Source: Kriegella sp965368185 (lineage in GTDB: Bacteria; Bacteroidota; Bacteroidia; Flavobacteriales; Flavobacteriaceae). Taken from it: DNA of 27,070 bases. The stretch covers positions 1 through 27,070 of the forward strand of contig CBDULZ010000069.1 of NCBI GenBank assembly GCA_965368185.1, written 5' to 3'. The notes under the pieces were generated by a model that did no database searches, was not told the DNA's origin, and saw only the letters and a list, made by a program, of their open reading frames with translations. The translations under genes and the position numbers were made by a program. This document shows positions 1 through 7,688 of the stretch, piece after piece; position 1 is the first letter of the stretch; every line of letters starts with the position of its first letter.

Positions 1-1220
1 CGTTCTTTTAGACCGCAGGCCAGAAATTTTTCATGGAGCTTCTGCAATTGCACACGATCCAAGGTAACACCAAGTCCGGGCCCGTCTGGTACCGAAACGA
101 ATCCATCGGTTATCGGAATTTTTCCACCTTCGATTACTTCATCGACCTGCCACGGATAATGGGTGTCCAAGGCATAATCGAGATGCGGAATCGCTGCCCC
201 TAAATGGACCATGGCGGCCATCGAAATGCCAAGATGACTATTGGAATGCATTGAAAAACCCCTGCCGAAGGTCTGGCAGATTTTATTCAGTTCCATCGAC
301 GCCCGCAAACCGCCCCAAAAATGATGGTCTGATAAAATGATATGTTCCGATCCCAACCGAATGCTTGCCGGAATATCTTCGAAAGAGGTGGTGCACATAT
401 TGGTCGCTAACGGAATATTTACTTTTTGACTCAATAAAGCCATATCGATCTGGCCTCTGACTGGATCTTCGTAGTATTCGAGTATGCCCTCCATTTTCTT
501 ACCGTATTTTATGGCGGTTTCCAACGACCAAATCGCGTTGGGGTCTAACCGCAAAGGCATATTTGGGCCAAAGGCATCTCGCAGGGCCAAGATACTTTCA
601 TATTCGATTTCCGGGGGGCGGGCACCGCCCTTTAATTTTATGGATTGAAAACCGAACGCCTCGCACATGGCCTTGGCTTGGTCAACAATCTGATCAGCCG
701 ATAGGGCTTCCTCTTGACGGCTCCGTAACCATCCAGAGGCTTCTTTGTCCATGCCAGATCCGAGTGCTCCGCCAGCGCCTTCGTACTTATAGAAAAGGTA
801 AGCGGAAAAAGGCACTTTGTTTCTTGAGTTACCTCCTAATAGATCTACAACGGGCCGATTTAATTTTTTGCCGATACAATCGAGACAGGCAACTTCAATC
901 GCACTGAACAAATGAACCAATAACCTTTGGTCCCAAGGGGCTACACCACGTTGGTCGTCACCTTCACCAAATTTCTCACTGATCAACTTCTTGATCATAT
1001 TGAGTTGGAATACGTCTTGACCGATTAGATATGGTTTTAATTCGGCCAAGGCCTTGTATATTTTTTCGCTCCCTGGAATTTCACTCAGTCCGGTTATGCC
1101 AGAATCAGTAATTATTTCAACGATAATTCGCAGGGCGTACGGGGCATGTAATCCTGCAGCATTTAATAATGGAGGGTCTCCAACTGCAATCTGGGTGATA
1201 TCTATATCGGTTATTTTCAC
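1..1220 (-). CDS. gudD: Glucarate dehydratase family protein (enolase superfamily), C-terminus beyond window
   Basis: Likely dehydrates D-glucarate (or a related aldarate) to 5-keto-4-deoxyglucarate in the cytoplasm. I translated 406 codons on the minus strand with no internal stop. The full set of glucarate-dehydratase active-site residues is visible: the KxK pair in SIKLKGG (K195, K197), metal ligands D226 (RLDPNAIW), E251 (YYEDP) and N274 (ATNMCTT), then D298 (SDHHFWGG) and H325 (HSNSHLGIS). The start is GTG at 1220, because the nearby ATG at 1228 runs into TGA after two codons and an in-frame TAA lies just upstream. The gene follows garR by 39 bases in the same direction and is the most distal gene of the cluster in view. 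The last few tens of residues are missing. The exact substrate (glucarate, idarate or galactarate) cannot be fixed from the motifs alone; neighbours garL and garR support glucarate. Confidence 0.88.
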   Translation of the reverse strand, partial: MKITDIDITQIAVGDPPLLNAAGLHAPYALRIIVEIITDSGITGLSEIPGSEKIYKALAELKPYLIGQDVFQLNMIKKLISEKFGEGDDQRGVAPWDQRLLVHLFSAIEVACLDCIGKKLNRPVVDLLGGNSRNKVPFSAYLFYKYEGAGGALGSGMDKEASGWLRSRQEEALSADQIVDQAKAMCEAFGFQSIKLKGGARPPEIEYESILALRDAFGPNMPLRLDPNAIWSLETAIKYGKKMEGILEYYEDPVRGQIDMALLSQKVNIPLATNMCTTSFEDIPASIRLGSEHIILSDHHFWGGLRASMELNKICQTFGRGFSMHSNSHLGISMAAMVHLGAAIPHLDYALDTHYPWQVDEVIEGGKIPITDGFVSVPDGPGLGVTLDRVQLQKLHEKFLACGLKE

Positions 1221-1259
1221 GGTTTCATTTTAAAGAGGATACTCAAGCTATCGGAACAA

Positions 1260-2132
1260 TCATATGCCTGCCAATTCAGCAAGCAATACATATAGGGCAC
1301 TGTGGTCGAGCTCCCCTTTTTTTTGGGCAATTAGTGCATCCATGTTAGAGGCGACCTGTGCACTGCCTGGTAATGGGACTGAAAATTCCTTTCCTGCCTG
1401 AAGCGCGATGTTCATGTCTTTTCTATGTAATTTTACTTTAAATCCGGGTTTGAAATTGTCATCGATGATGCGTTGGCCGTGTAAATCTAGAATACGGCTT
1501 TGGGCAAATCCACCCAATAGTGCTTCCCTCATTTTTTCGAGGTTCACATCCGCTTTTTTGGCTAGGGCGAAGGCTTCCGCTACGGCTTGAATAGTCATTC
1601 CCACAATGATTTGATTACAGGCCTTCGTGGTTTGGCCTGCTCCCGAACCACCGATCAGTACGGCGCTTTTGCCCATAACATTGAATAGGGGAAGCACTTT
1701 GTTAAAGGTGTCCTCATTGCCCCCGACCATAATTGATATGGTGCCGCTTTCGGCACCCACCTGCCCACCGGATACAGGAGCATCCAATGCTTCAACCTTC
1801 TTTTCTCGGAAAGCTTTGTATATTTTCTTTGCGGTTGCAGGGGCTATGGTCGACATGTCGACGAAAATCGATCCTGGGCGTATGCCTTCAAGAACGCCAT
1901 CTTTACCTAAAACTACCGTTTCAACTTCCGGGGAATCGGGAAGCATCGTTATGACGATGTCGCTATCATTGGCCAGATCTTTACTCGTTTTGTATGACTT
2001 GGCGCCGGCGGCGACTACTTCATTGGCGGCCGCACTGGTTTCCAATACCAATACGGAGTATCCTGCCTTGATTAAATTCAATGCCATGGGTTTTCCCATA
2101 ATTCCCAATCCTATAAATCCTACTTTTTCCAT
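1260..2132 (-). CDS. garR: 2-hydroxy-3-oxopropionate (tartronate semialdehyde) reductase
   Basis: A 290-residue protein of the beta-hydroxyacid dehydrogenase family, normal length for GarR. It would reduce tartronate semialdehyde to D-glycerate with NAD(P)H. Seen in the sequence: the N-terminal Rossmann signature GLGIMGKPMA (residues 8-17), the substrate-binding motif DAPVSGG (117-123), and the catalytic lysine K170 in GQTTKACNQ. The related 3-hydroxyisobutyrate dehydrogenases share this fold, but the neighbouring GarL and GudD genes make the tartronate semialdehyde role much more likely. It lies 49 bases after the transporter gene and 39 before gudD, so it is probably co-transcribed with them. 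Confidence 0.88.
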   Translation of the reverse strand: MEKVGFIGLGIMGKPMALNLIKAGYSVLVLETSAAANEVVAAGAKSYKTSKDLANDSDIVITMLPDSPEVETVVLGKDGVLEGIRPGSIFVDMSTIAPATAKKIYKAFREKKVEALDAPVSGGQVGAESGTISIMVGGNEDTFNKVLPLFNVMGKSAVLIGGSGAGQTTKACNQIIVGMTIQAVAEAFALAKKADVNLEKMREALLGGFAQSRILDLHGQRIIDDNFKPGFKVKLHRKDMNIALQAGKEFSVPLPGSAQVASNMDALIAQKKGELDHSALYVLLAELAGI

Positions 2133-2181
2133 TTTTTATGTTATTGTACAGTTAAAATTAGTTTTATGTTGGTTCTTGTTC

Positions 2182-3627
2182 TTATACCAAGGGCCATAAT
2201 TGTGCAGCAATTAAAATTACGATTAGACCCGTAACGCCCATAATCGTTAACATGGGCGAAAATGTTTTTAATAGTTCCTTTTCTGTCAAGTTACTCATTT
2301 TACATACAATCCAAAACCCGCTATCGTTCATCCAAGGAAATATTTTAGAGCCGCAGGCAATGGCAAGTCCGACATAAAGTTGATGGTAGCCAAGATCCAT
2401 TGTTGCCGACATGCCTGCAAGAATACCCGATGCGGTAATCATGGCCACTGTAGCCGATCCTTGGGCAGTGCGAACTACAACGGCTATAAAAAAAGCCAAG
2501 GGTATTATGGCCATTTGATAGCCTTGGGTAAGTTCTCCGATACGGGCGCTTATGCCTGTTTGTTGCAGCATTCCTCCAAAAGCGCCACCCGCTGCAGTAA
2601 TCAATATGATGACGCCACCGCTCATAAGTGCGGTTTGAACTGCCCTGCCCATAGCCGTTTTATCTTCTTCTTTTTGGAGCACCAGAAGCACTAATGCGGA
2701 TAACGCCCCACAAATCAAGGCTGTATTCTTTTCACCGAAAAAGTTAACCAAAGTTAATAAGATGCTTTCCGCGTTCTCTATATTCATGAAAGTGTCAATA
2801 ACGGCTTTTAAGGTTATAAAAATTAAGGGAATTAAAACGGGAAGGGTAGAAAACCATAGTGAGGGTAGGTGGTCGTCTGATTTTAAAGACAAGGCTTTTA
2901 TATCTTTTAATGGGGCATCAACCGAATCGCGAAGGGGTACCGGCCATTTTCGATTTGCCCATACGGCATACATGTAGCCAGTTGAAATCGTGAAAAGGCC
3001 CACTAAAATGCCGCCCAACATCATCATACCAATAGGAATGTTCATTTCGCTGATTAAGAACAAAGGTCCGGGTGTTGGTGGTACCAATGAATTGGCCATA
3101 GCGGCGCCTGCGGTAATGGCAAGTACCAAAAGCAAATAGTTCTTTCCTAATTTGTTGGCCAACGCTTTTGCCAAGGGGATCATCAAATAAAAAACGGTAT
3201 CAAAAAATACGGGAATTCCCAAGAAGAAACTTCCCCCTAGAAATGATATGGGGGCGTTTTTGACCCCCGTCCATTTAAGAAGTGAACGTATAATTTTCTC
3301 TGCAGCACCGCTTTCGAGCATACACTTGCCGATAATGGCTGCCATAGCAATGAGGATTCCGATTTTACCACATGTCTCGCCAAAGGCAATAGCGATTCGT
3401 TTCCCGACGTGCCAATTCGACATTTGCTCTGCCGTTTCACCAGAGACACCCTTGGTCAGGGCGAAAGTTTCAACAGCGGAAGCTGGGGTCAATAAAGCCA
3501 CAGCAAAGGCTGCGATCAATAACGCGAGAAAAGCGTGCAGGCGAAGACCAATAATTCCTCCGACAACAATTATAATACCTACTAATAGAATAAATAAGGG
3601 ATCGGAAAAAAAACTAGCTAATGCCAT
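2182..3627 (-). CDS. GntP-family gluconate/aldarate:H+ symporter
   Basis: A 481-residue inner-membrane protein made almost wholly of hydrophobic segments, about the size of the GntP family (GntP, GntT, DsdX). Family-like stretches include the N-terminal hairpin IIGLRLHAFLALL, GIPVFFDTVFYLMIPLA and VPPTPGPLF in the first half, and QGSATVAMITASGI with the following conserved WMNDSGFW near the end. GntP proteins carry gluconate and other sugar acids with protons. Because the gene sits between an aldarate aldolase and reductase, the cargo here is inferred to be glucarate or a related sugar acid rather than gluconate. E. coli uses an unrelated MFS carrier (GudP) for glucarate, so this is an alternative solution. 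It starts 9 bases after the garL stop codon. Confidence 0.87.
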   Translation of the reverse strand: MALASFFSDPLFILLVGIIIVVGGIIGLRLHAFLALLIAAFAVALLTPASAVETFALTKGVSGETAEQMSNWHVGKRIAIAFGETCGKIGILIAMAAIIGKCMLESGAAEKIIRSLLKWTGVKNAPISFLGGSFFLGIPVFFDTVFYLMIPLAKALANKLGKNYLLLVLAITAGAAMANSLVPPTPGPLFLISEMNIPIGMMMLGGILVGLFTISTGYMYAVWANRKWPVPLRDSVDAPLKDIKALSLKSDDHLPSLWFSTLPVLIPLIFITLKAVIDTFMNIENAESILLTLVNFFGEKNTALICGALSALVLLVLQKEEDKTAMGRAVQTALMSGGVIILITAAGGAFGGMLQQTGISARIGELTQGYQMAIIPLAFFIAVVVRTAQGSATVAMITASGILAGMSATMDLGYHQLYVGLAIACGSKIFPWMNDSGFWIVCKMSNLTEKELLKTFSPMLTIMGVTGLIVILIAAQLWPLV

Positions 3628-3636
3628 AGTGGAGGG

Positions 3637-4401
3637 TTACGCTTTTTTTGAATTTAATGAATTGGCCATTTGGGAGGCCCCTTGACTCACAAAAGTTGCG
3701 TCAGAACCGCAGGCTATTAATCTAATGCCCATGTCGTAATAAGTTTTATAGTCATCAGGATTGAATAAGAGAATTCCGACAGCTTTTCCGGCCTTGTCGG
3801 CAGCCGCAATAATGGCTTCCAAGGCACTGATATAGCGGGGGTGGTCTAATTGGCCGAATATTCCTAAAGACATTGACAAATCGGATGGCCCGACAAACAA
3901 GACATCGACACCATCCAAAGCTGCAATTTCATCTAAATGGTTTAATGCTTCTGTAGTTTCAATCTGTATTACACCTAGAATGTTTTCCTTCAATTGTGAC
4001 CTATAGACGTCGAAGTTTTTACCAAAATCCGTTGCCCTTACCATTTTTGCTACACCCCGTTTTCCGTCCGGAGCATAATATAAGCCCTCGATGACTTTTT
4101 CTGCATCGGCCGGGGTCTCTATTTGCGGGCACATGATTCCTTCGGCTCCCATATCCAAAGCTCGTTGAATACGTCGTTTATCATTACTTTCGACCCTGAT
4201 AATCGCGCCAGTTGAACTAGCTTGCAAGGCTTGAAGCTGCAAAAGGGCGTCCTTTTCATTCCCGGCACCGTGTTCAAGATCGATCAAGACCCAGTCGAAG
4301 CCCGCCTGTCCTACGATCTCCGCTGTCAATGAATTTCCAAGATTCAACCAGCATCCATTAAGGGCCTCACCATTTTTTAGCCTTGCTTTTAATTTTTTCA
4401 T
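3637..4401 (-). CDS. garL: 2-dehydro-3-deoxyglucarate aldolase (HpcH/HpaI family)
   Basis: A 254-residue class II aldolase of the HpcH/HpaI family, expected to split 5-keto-4-deoxyglucarate into pyruvate and tartronate semialdehyde. Visible family residues: the DLEHG motif with base H44, substrate arginine R69 (IIRVESND), and the divalent-metal ligands E148 (IQIETTE) and D174 (VGPSDLS). Length and motif spacing are normal. It is the first gene of the minus-strand cluster garL-gntP-garR-gudD, with 394 bases of non-coding DNA upstream that should hold the promoter. Relatives of this family also act on 2,4-dihydroxyhept-2-ene-1,7-dioate and 2-keto-3-deoxyrhamnonate; the neighbouring GarR and GudD favour the glucarate pathway. 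Confidence 0.87.
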   Translation of the reverse strand: MKKLKARLKNGEALNGCWLNLGNSLTAEIVGQAGFDWVLIDLEHGAGNEKDALLQLQALQASSTGAIIRVESNDKRRIQRALDMGAEGIMCPQIETPADAEKVIEGLYYAPDGKRGVAKMVRATDFGKNFDVYRSQLKENILGVIQIETTEALNHLDEIAALDGVDVLFVGPSDLSMSLGIFGQLDHPRYISALEAIIAAADKAGKAVGILLFNPDDYKTYYDMGIRLIACGSDATFVSQGASQMANSLNSKKA

Positions 4402-4795
4402 ACAGTTTACTGTTGGTTAAGTGTTTTAATAATTGTCGACATCCTTAAAGCAATAAGATCTAGTACTAAACTATTTCAAACTTTAATCGTAGTCGGCACT
4501 TTACTGTCAAGAGATGAAAATTTTGTTTTTACCCCATGAAGCCGACATATTTTTTGAAAAAGTTAGGATTTTTCTATCCTGGGGTTTTCATAAGAGGAAA
4601 TTAATTGTGCTTTAAGCGGTTTTTCAATTATTTTAAATGGGCGGTTTCCTGCATTTTATTACTTCTAGCAAACAATTTTATCCAATGTATTAATTAGTAG
4701 TTGTTAATTTATTTTGTACTTTGTTGGCATATTCTCAAAATTCCCCTGACTTAAATAGCATTTAACTATTTTTTCAACTGTGGATATAATTTGTT
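4402..4795. other. Divergent intergenic region, garL cluster / ECF sigma gene
   Basis: This 394-base AT-rich spacer has no open frame that I would call a gene. On the minus strand a possible promoter for the garL cluster is TTGACA (4505-4510, read as tgtcaa on plus) followed after about 20 bases by TAAAGTTTG (4477-4485), one base longer than the Bacteroidota TAnnTTTG box. Small inverted repeats are present: GTCGGC at 4492-4497 with GCCGAC at 4541-4546, AGGAT/ATCCT at 4565-4580, and AAATAG/CTATTT at 4753-4771. The first pair brackets the minus-strand promoter candidate and could be an operator. The last lies about 25 bases before the sigma gene. None of these is proven. Confidence 0.45.
4477..4510 (-). 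promoter_or_regulatory. Candidate promoter for the garL-gntP-garR-gudD cluster
   Basis: On the minus strand TTGACA is followed by TAAAGTTTG, giving TTG, 22 bases, then TA-nnn-TTTG. The Bacteroidota housekeeping consensus has only two bases between TA and TTTG, so this is an imperfect match. It lies about 75 bases before the garL start. Confidence 0.35.
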
Positions 4796-5458
4796 TTGGA
4801 TTTAAATTTATCATATTATCAGAAATACATTTCGGTCGATAGTCGTAAGGCATCCAAAGTAGTTTCGAGAGATTCGAAGGTGATTGTCGATTTTGAACTT
4901 TGGCAAGAGTTTCAAGCTGGAAGCGAAATTGCCTACGCTACTATTTATAGAAACAATGTAACTTTATTATATAGTTACGGACTAAAATTGATCAAAGACA
5001 AAGAATTGATCAAAGACTGTATTCAAGAGCTTTTTGTGGAAATTTGGAACACCAAGCACAAATTGGGTCGAGTGAAATCTATAAAATCGTACCTGTTTAA
5101 ATCTATCAGAAGAAAGTTGATCGCTGAATCTGTAAAGCGACGAAAGAGGTCGACAACATTTGCATTGGCACCTACATTTTTTCAAGTCTTGTCCACACCT
5201 TCTATAGAGTTCGATATTATTGAACGACAATGTTTTGACCAGCAATGCCGAAAGCTTAAAAAGGCGCTGGAAAAACTTACTGACAGACAGAAAGAAATCA
5301 TTCACTTGAAATACTACACGCAATTGAGTTATGACGAGATTGCTGAAATTATGTCGCTTAGCACAAAGGGAACTTATAAACTGATGGGTAGGTCTATCGG
5401 TTTTCTTAGAAAACATATGGGCAGTACTCTTTTTCCGATCTTGCTTTTATATTTTTAG
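4796..5458 (+). CDS. ECF-type RNA polymerase sigma factor
   Basis: A sigma-70 family protein of up to 220 residues, like the short FecI-type sigmas of Bacteroidota. Region 2 (about residues 48-105) holds the helix around ELIKDCIQELFVEIWNTK, used for core binding and -10 recognition. Region 4 (about 155-210) has LKKALEKLTDRQKEIIHLKY followed by the helix-turn-helix LSYDEIAEIMSLSTKGTYKL. The first in-frame start after a stop is TTG at 4796; no ATG precedes region 2, and GTG at 4880 (VIVDFELWQ) would give a protein closer to the family's usual N-terminus, so the start is uncertain. No FecR-type anti-sigma gene or TonB receptor follows, which makes it an orphan here. It is divergent from the garL cluster and converges on the antiporter gene 20 bases downstream. 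Confidence 0.82.
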   Translation: MDLNLSYYQKYISVDSRKASKVVSRDSKVIVDFELWQEFQAGSEIAYATIYRNNVTLLYSYGLKLIKDKELIKDCIQELFVEIWNTKHKLGRVKSIKSYLFKSIRRKLIAESVKRRKRSTTFALAPTFFQVLSTPSIEFDIIERQCFDQQCRKLKKALEKLTDRQKEIIHLKYYTQLSYDEIAEIMSLSTKGTYKLMGRSIGFLRKHMGSTLFPILLLYF

Positions 5459-5478
5459 GACGCGAATGTAGCAGCCAA

Positions 5479-6885
5479 TCAATGGGAGGGACTTTTGTCG
5501 TCAAAAGAAGGGTCGTCAGGGGTTTTCGGCTGACCCGAATCATGTTTTGGGGCCTCTTCTTTTGACGAATCAAGGATTGTAGTATTTTGTTCGTGTTCCT
5601 TTAGTTCCTCATGCTCATGGTGTTCTATTCCTTCGTATGCTTCCTCCCTAGCCTCGTATTCCTCTTCGATTTCATCTAGAAGCGTACCCATTTTCTGTTT
5701 ATCCTTGATCATGGCCCAGGTCATGACCAGACTGGTTACAATGATAACAAACAATAATATACCCGATTCAAAACCGGCAATTTCCGCTTCGACAGGAATT
5801 GCATAGAACAATAATATGGTAATCAATCCCCTTGGTGCGATAAAGATTTGGGGCAGAATATCCTTCCCTATAAAAATGCGTAACATTATAAACCGAATGG
5901 CGTAAATCGAGGCGATGATAAGAACGCTTACCAAGGCTACATTTAAGCTCAGTAACGAAGCCAAAACAATGGTGATACCAAATATAACAAAGAAAAAAGT
6001 GCGCACCACAAAGGCTGTTTCCAAAGTAATAATGTGCAATTCGTGGTAAATTTGGTGCATTTTTTCATTTTCGAGGAAAATGGCCGTTTTTCCGGGAAAA
6101 AATAGTTTAACGTTCGCGATTACAAGTCCGAATACCAAAATAATAATCAATGAGGAGAGGTGCATTTTTTTGCCTATAGCGTATAGCAATAGTAGTACGG
6201 CAATGAGCAAAAATTGTTTGGCTTGACTTTTTATGCGTTGAAAAATAAGCACTAGGGCATAACTGGCGACTATGGCAATAACAATGGTCAAAACAATGTT
6301 GCCGGCAAAACCTACAGCTCCGGAGTCTTGCTCAGGGTCTAGACCTCCGGCCAGAAAATAAAACATCATGATGCCCATGATATCGGAAAAGGTGCTTTCA
6401 TAGATGTGGAATTCCTTCTTCTCGTTTGACAGACCACCCACGCTTGGTATTATTATGGCGCTCGAAAGAATTGAAAGTGGTGTGGCGTATAGCCATGCCG
6501 ATTGCATGGTCATATCGGGTATGAACTGATATAGAACAAGTGCCGCGACCCAAGCCGAACCAATAAGTCCGATAAGGGCAATGGCCATTGACTTGAGAAT
6601 GGGCACCAATTTTTCCCTTTTCAGCTCCAATTCCAGAGCAGCTTCGAGTACAATCATGATAAGCCCGACCGTGCCAATAATTTCTAAAGTGCCTTTCAGA
6701 CTTTTTTCGAAATCAATATCGTCTCCAATAAAGTATTTCAGTACAAACTGTAAAATAATACCCAAAACAATAAGCATTAATACCGAAGGAATATTGGTTT
6801 TTTTAGAAATGCCATTGAACCAAAAAGATAAAATAACAATGATCGAAGCCCCGATAATCAGGTTGTATGAAGACAATATTTCCAT
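5479..6885 (-). CDS. Cation:proton antiporter (CPA family)
   Basis: A 468-residue inner-membrane protein with roughly a dozen hydrophobic segments in residues 1-400, of the type seen in monovalent cation:proton antiporters. It would exchange Na+ or K+ for H+. Family-like stretches include GISKKTNIPSVLMLIVLGI at the N-terminus and the later APRGLITILLFYAIP, which resembles the conserved region of CPA1 antiporters. After the last membrane segment comes a soluble, strongly acidic tail of about 65 residues (encoded at roughly 5482-5690) rich in Glu and His, such as EGIEHHEHEELKEHEQ. No RCK/TrkA nucleotide-binding domain is present. The ion specificity is not known. The gene is transcribed alone, convergent with the sigma gene. 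Confidence 0.85.
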   Translation of the reverse strand: MEILSSYNLIIGASIIVILSFWFNGISKKTNIPSVLMLIVLGIILQFVLKYFIGDDIDFEKSLKGTLEIIGTVGLIMIVLEAALELELKREKLVPILKSMAIALIGLIGSAWVAALVLYQFIPDMTMQSAWLYATPLSILSSAIIIPSVGGLSNEKKEFHIYESTFSDIMGIMMFYFLAGGLDPEQDSGAVGFAGNIVLTIVIAIVASYALVLIFQRIKSQAKQFLLIAVLLLLYAIGKKMHLSSLIIILVFGLVIANVKLFFPGKTAIFLENEKMHQIYHELHIITLETAFVVRTFFFVIFGITIVLASLLSLNVALVSVLIIASIYAIRFIMLRIFIGKDILPQIFIAPRGLITILLFYAIPVEAEIAGFESGILLFVIIVTSLVMTWAMIKDKQKMGTLLDEIEEEYEAREEAYEGIEHHEHEELKEHEQNTTILDSSKEEAPKHDSGQPKTPDDPSFDDKSPSH

Positions 6886-7028
6886 AGGATAAGTGGGTTG
6901 TTTGATGTTGCAGTTGTTTAAAAATACTACTAAATCAGCAATTTAAACTTATTACCTTGGGATTCTTTTTATCGTGATAATCAATAGAAGTTTAGGGTGT
7001 TTGAAAATAGGTGTCAATCATAAATAGA

Positions 7029-7057
7029 TTGTGGGAAACAAAAAAATTGTATATTTG
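7029..7057 (+). promoter_or_regulatory. Promoter of rimP-nusA-infB (Bacteroidota sigma-ABfr type)
   Basis: TTG at 7029-7031, an 18-base spacer, and TATATTTG at 7050-7057, an exact match to the TAnnTTTG -7 box of Bacteroidota. Transcription should start near 7063-7066, giving a leader of about 150 bases. Confidence 0.72.
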
Positions 7058-7086
7058 CACCACTGAAAGGATATAAAAGTATTCAT

Positions 7087-7113
7087 GAGGGGACCATAAT
7101 AGTCCTCTTTTTT
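7087..7113 (+). terminator. Leader hairpin with T tract, putative attenuator ahead of rimP
   Basis: GGGGAC at 7089-7094 pairs with GTCCTC at 7102-7107 (one G-U wobble) around the loop CATAATA, and the stem can extend by an A-T pair and a G-U pair. Six T residues follow immediately (7108-7113). The element lies about 25-50 bases after the predicted transcription start and 100 bases before rimP, so it looks like a modest intrinsic terminator inside the leader. Whether it is regulated is inference. Confidence 0.6.
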
Positions 7114-7213
7114 GTTTGTAAGATTTTCTTTTTAGGGCGTGAAATGCGAATTAGAGGGAATCGAATGCATTTGGACCGAGATAAATTTAGAAAGATTTTA
7201 AACGTTACGATTC

Positions 7214-7675
7214 ATGTTAAAAGATAAAGTTAGGGCACTTTTGGAAGTTGCTTTACAAGAGGATACATCGCTCTTTCTTATTGATTTTTCCGTAACACTT
7301 GATAATAAAATAAAAGTCATTATTGATGGCGATCAGGGCGTTACGGTTCAAGATTGCATGAAAATAAGTAGGGCTATAGAGCACAATTTAGATCGCGAAG
7401 AGGAAGACTTTTCGTTAGAAGTGGCATCAGCGGGAGCGGCAGCGCCCATAGTGATACCAAGACAGTATAAAAAAAATATTGGCAGAAAACTAGAGGTCAG
7501 CACTTTAGGTGATACCTTTGAAGGTAATCTAACTGGCGTTACCGAAAATGGTATCGTCCTAGAATGGAAAGCGCGTGAACCCAAACCCATCGGAAAAGGG
7601 AAAGTTACGGTTCGGAAAAAAAAAGAAATCGGCTTCGCCGACATAAACGAAGCAAAAGTTGTATTAAAATTTTAA
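7214..7675 (+). CDS. rimP: Ribosome maturation factor RimP
   Basis: A 153-residue protein of normal RimP length, needed for maturation of the 30S ribosomal subunit. The N-terminal alpha/beta domain includes the stretch around VIIDGDQGVTVQDCMKISRA and the family signature FSLEVASAGAAAPI (SLEVSSPG in most members). The C-terminal SH3-like domain spans roughly residues 85-153. It starts with ATG at 7214 and ends 13 bases before nusA, the classic rimP-nusA-infB order, which secures the call. It should be expressed from the consensus promoter at 7029-7057. Confidence 0.95.
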   Translation: MLKDKVRALLEVALQEDTSLFLIDFSVTLDNKIKVIIDGDQGVTVQDCMKISRAIEHNLDREEEDFSLEVASAGAAAPIVIPRQYKKNIGRKLEVSTLGDTFEGNLTGVTENGIVLEWKAREPKPIGKGKVTVRKKKEIGFADINEAKVVLKF

Positions 7676-7688
7676 TTGTAGCATAAAA

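Larger units (their letters stand above)
6886..7213. other. Intergenic region holding rimP promoter and structured leader
   Basis: This 328-base stretch separates the divergent antiporter and rimP genes. The plus-strand half contains the rimP operon promoter (7029-7057), a hairpin with a T tract (7087-7113), and about 100 further leader bases before the rimP ATG. I found no convincing promoter for the antiporter; the nearest is TATTTTTA on the minus strand near 6917-6924, lacking a well-placed upstream box. No small ORF looks real. Confidence 0.5.

Noticed and set aside
1627..2199. 190-codon open frame on the plus strand
   Set aside because: It lies wholly antisense to garR and the spacer beyond it, and resembles no family. 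The garR frame has complete motifs, so this is a shadow.
3248..3685. 145-codon open frame on the plus strand
   Set aside because: It is antisense to the GntP-family transporter and the end of garL, with no recognisable domain.
4565..4580. AGGAT/ATCCT hairpin as a terminator
   Set aside because: The stem has only five pairs and no T tract follows; no gene ends nearby.
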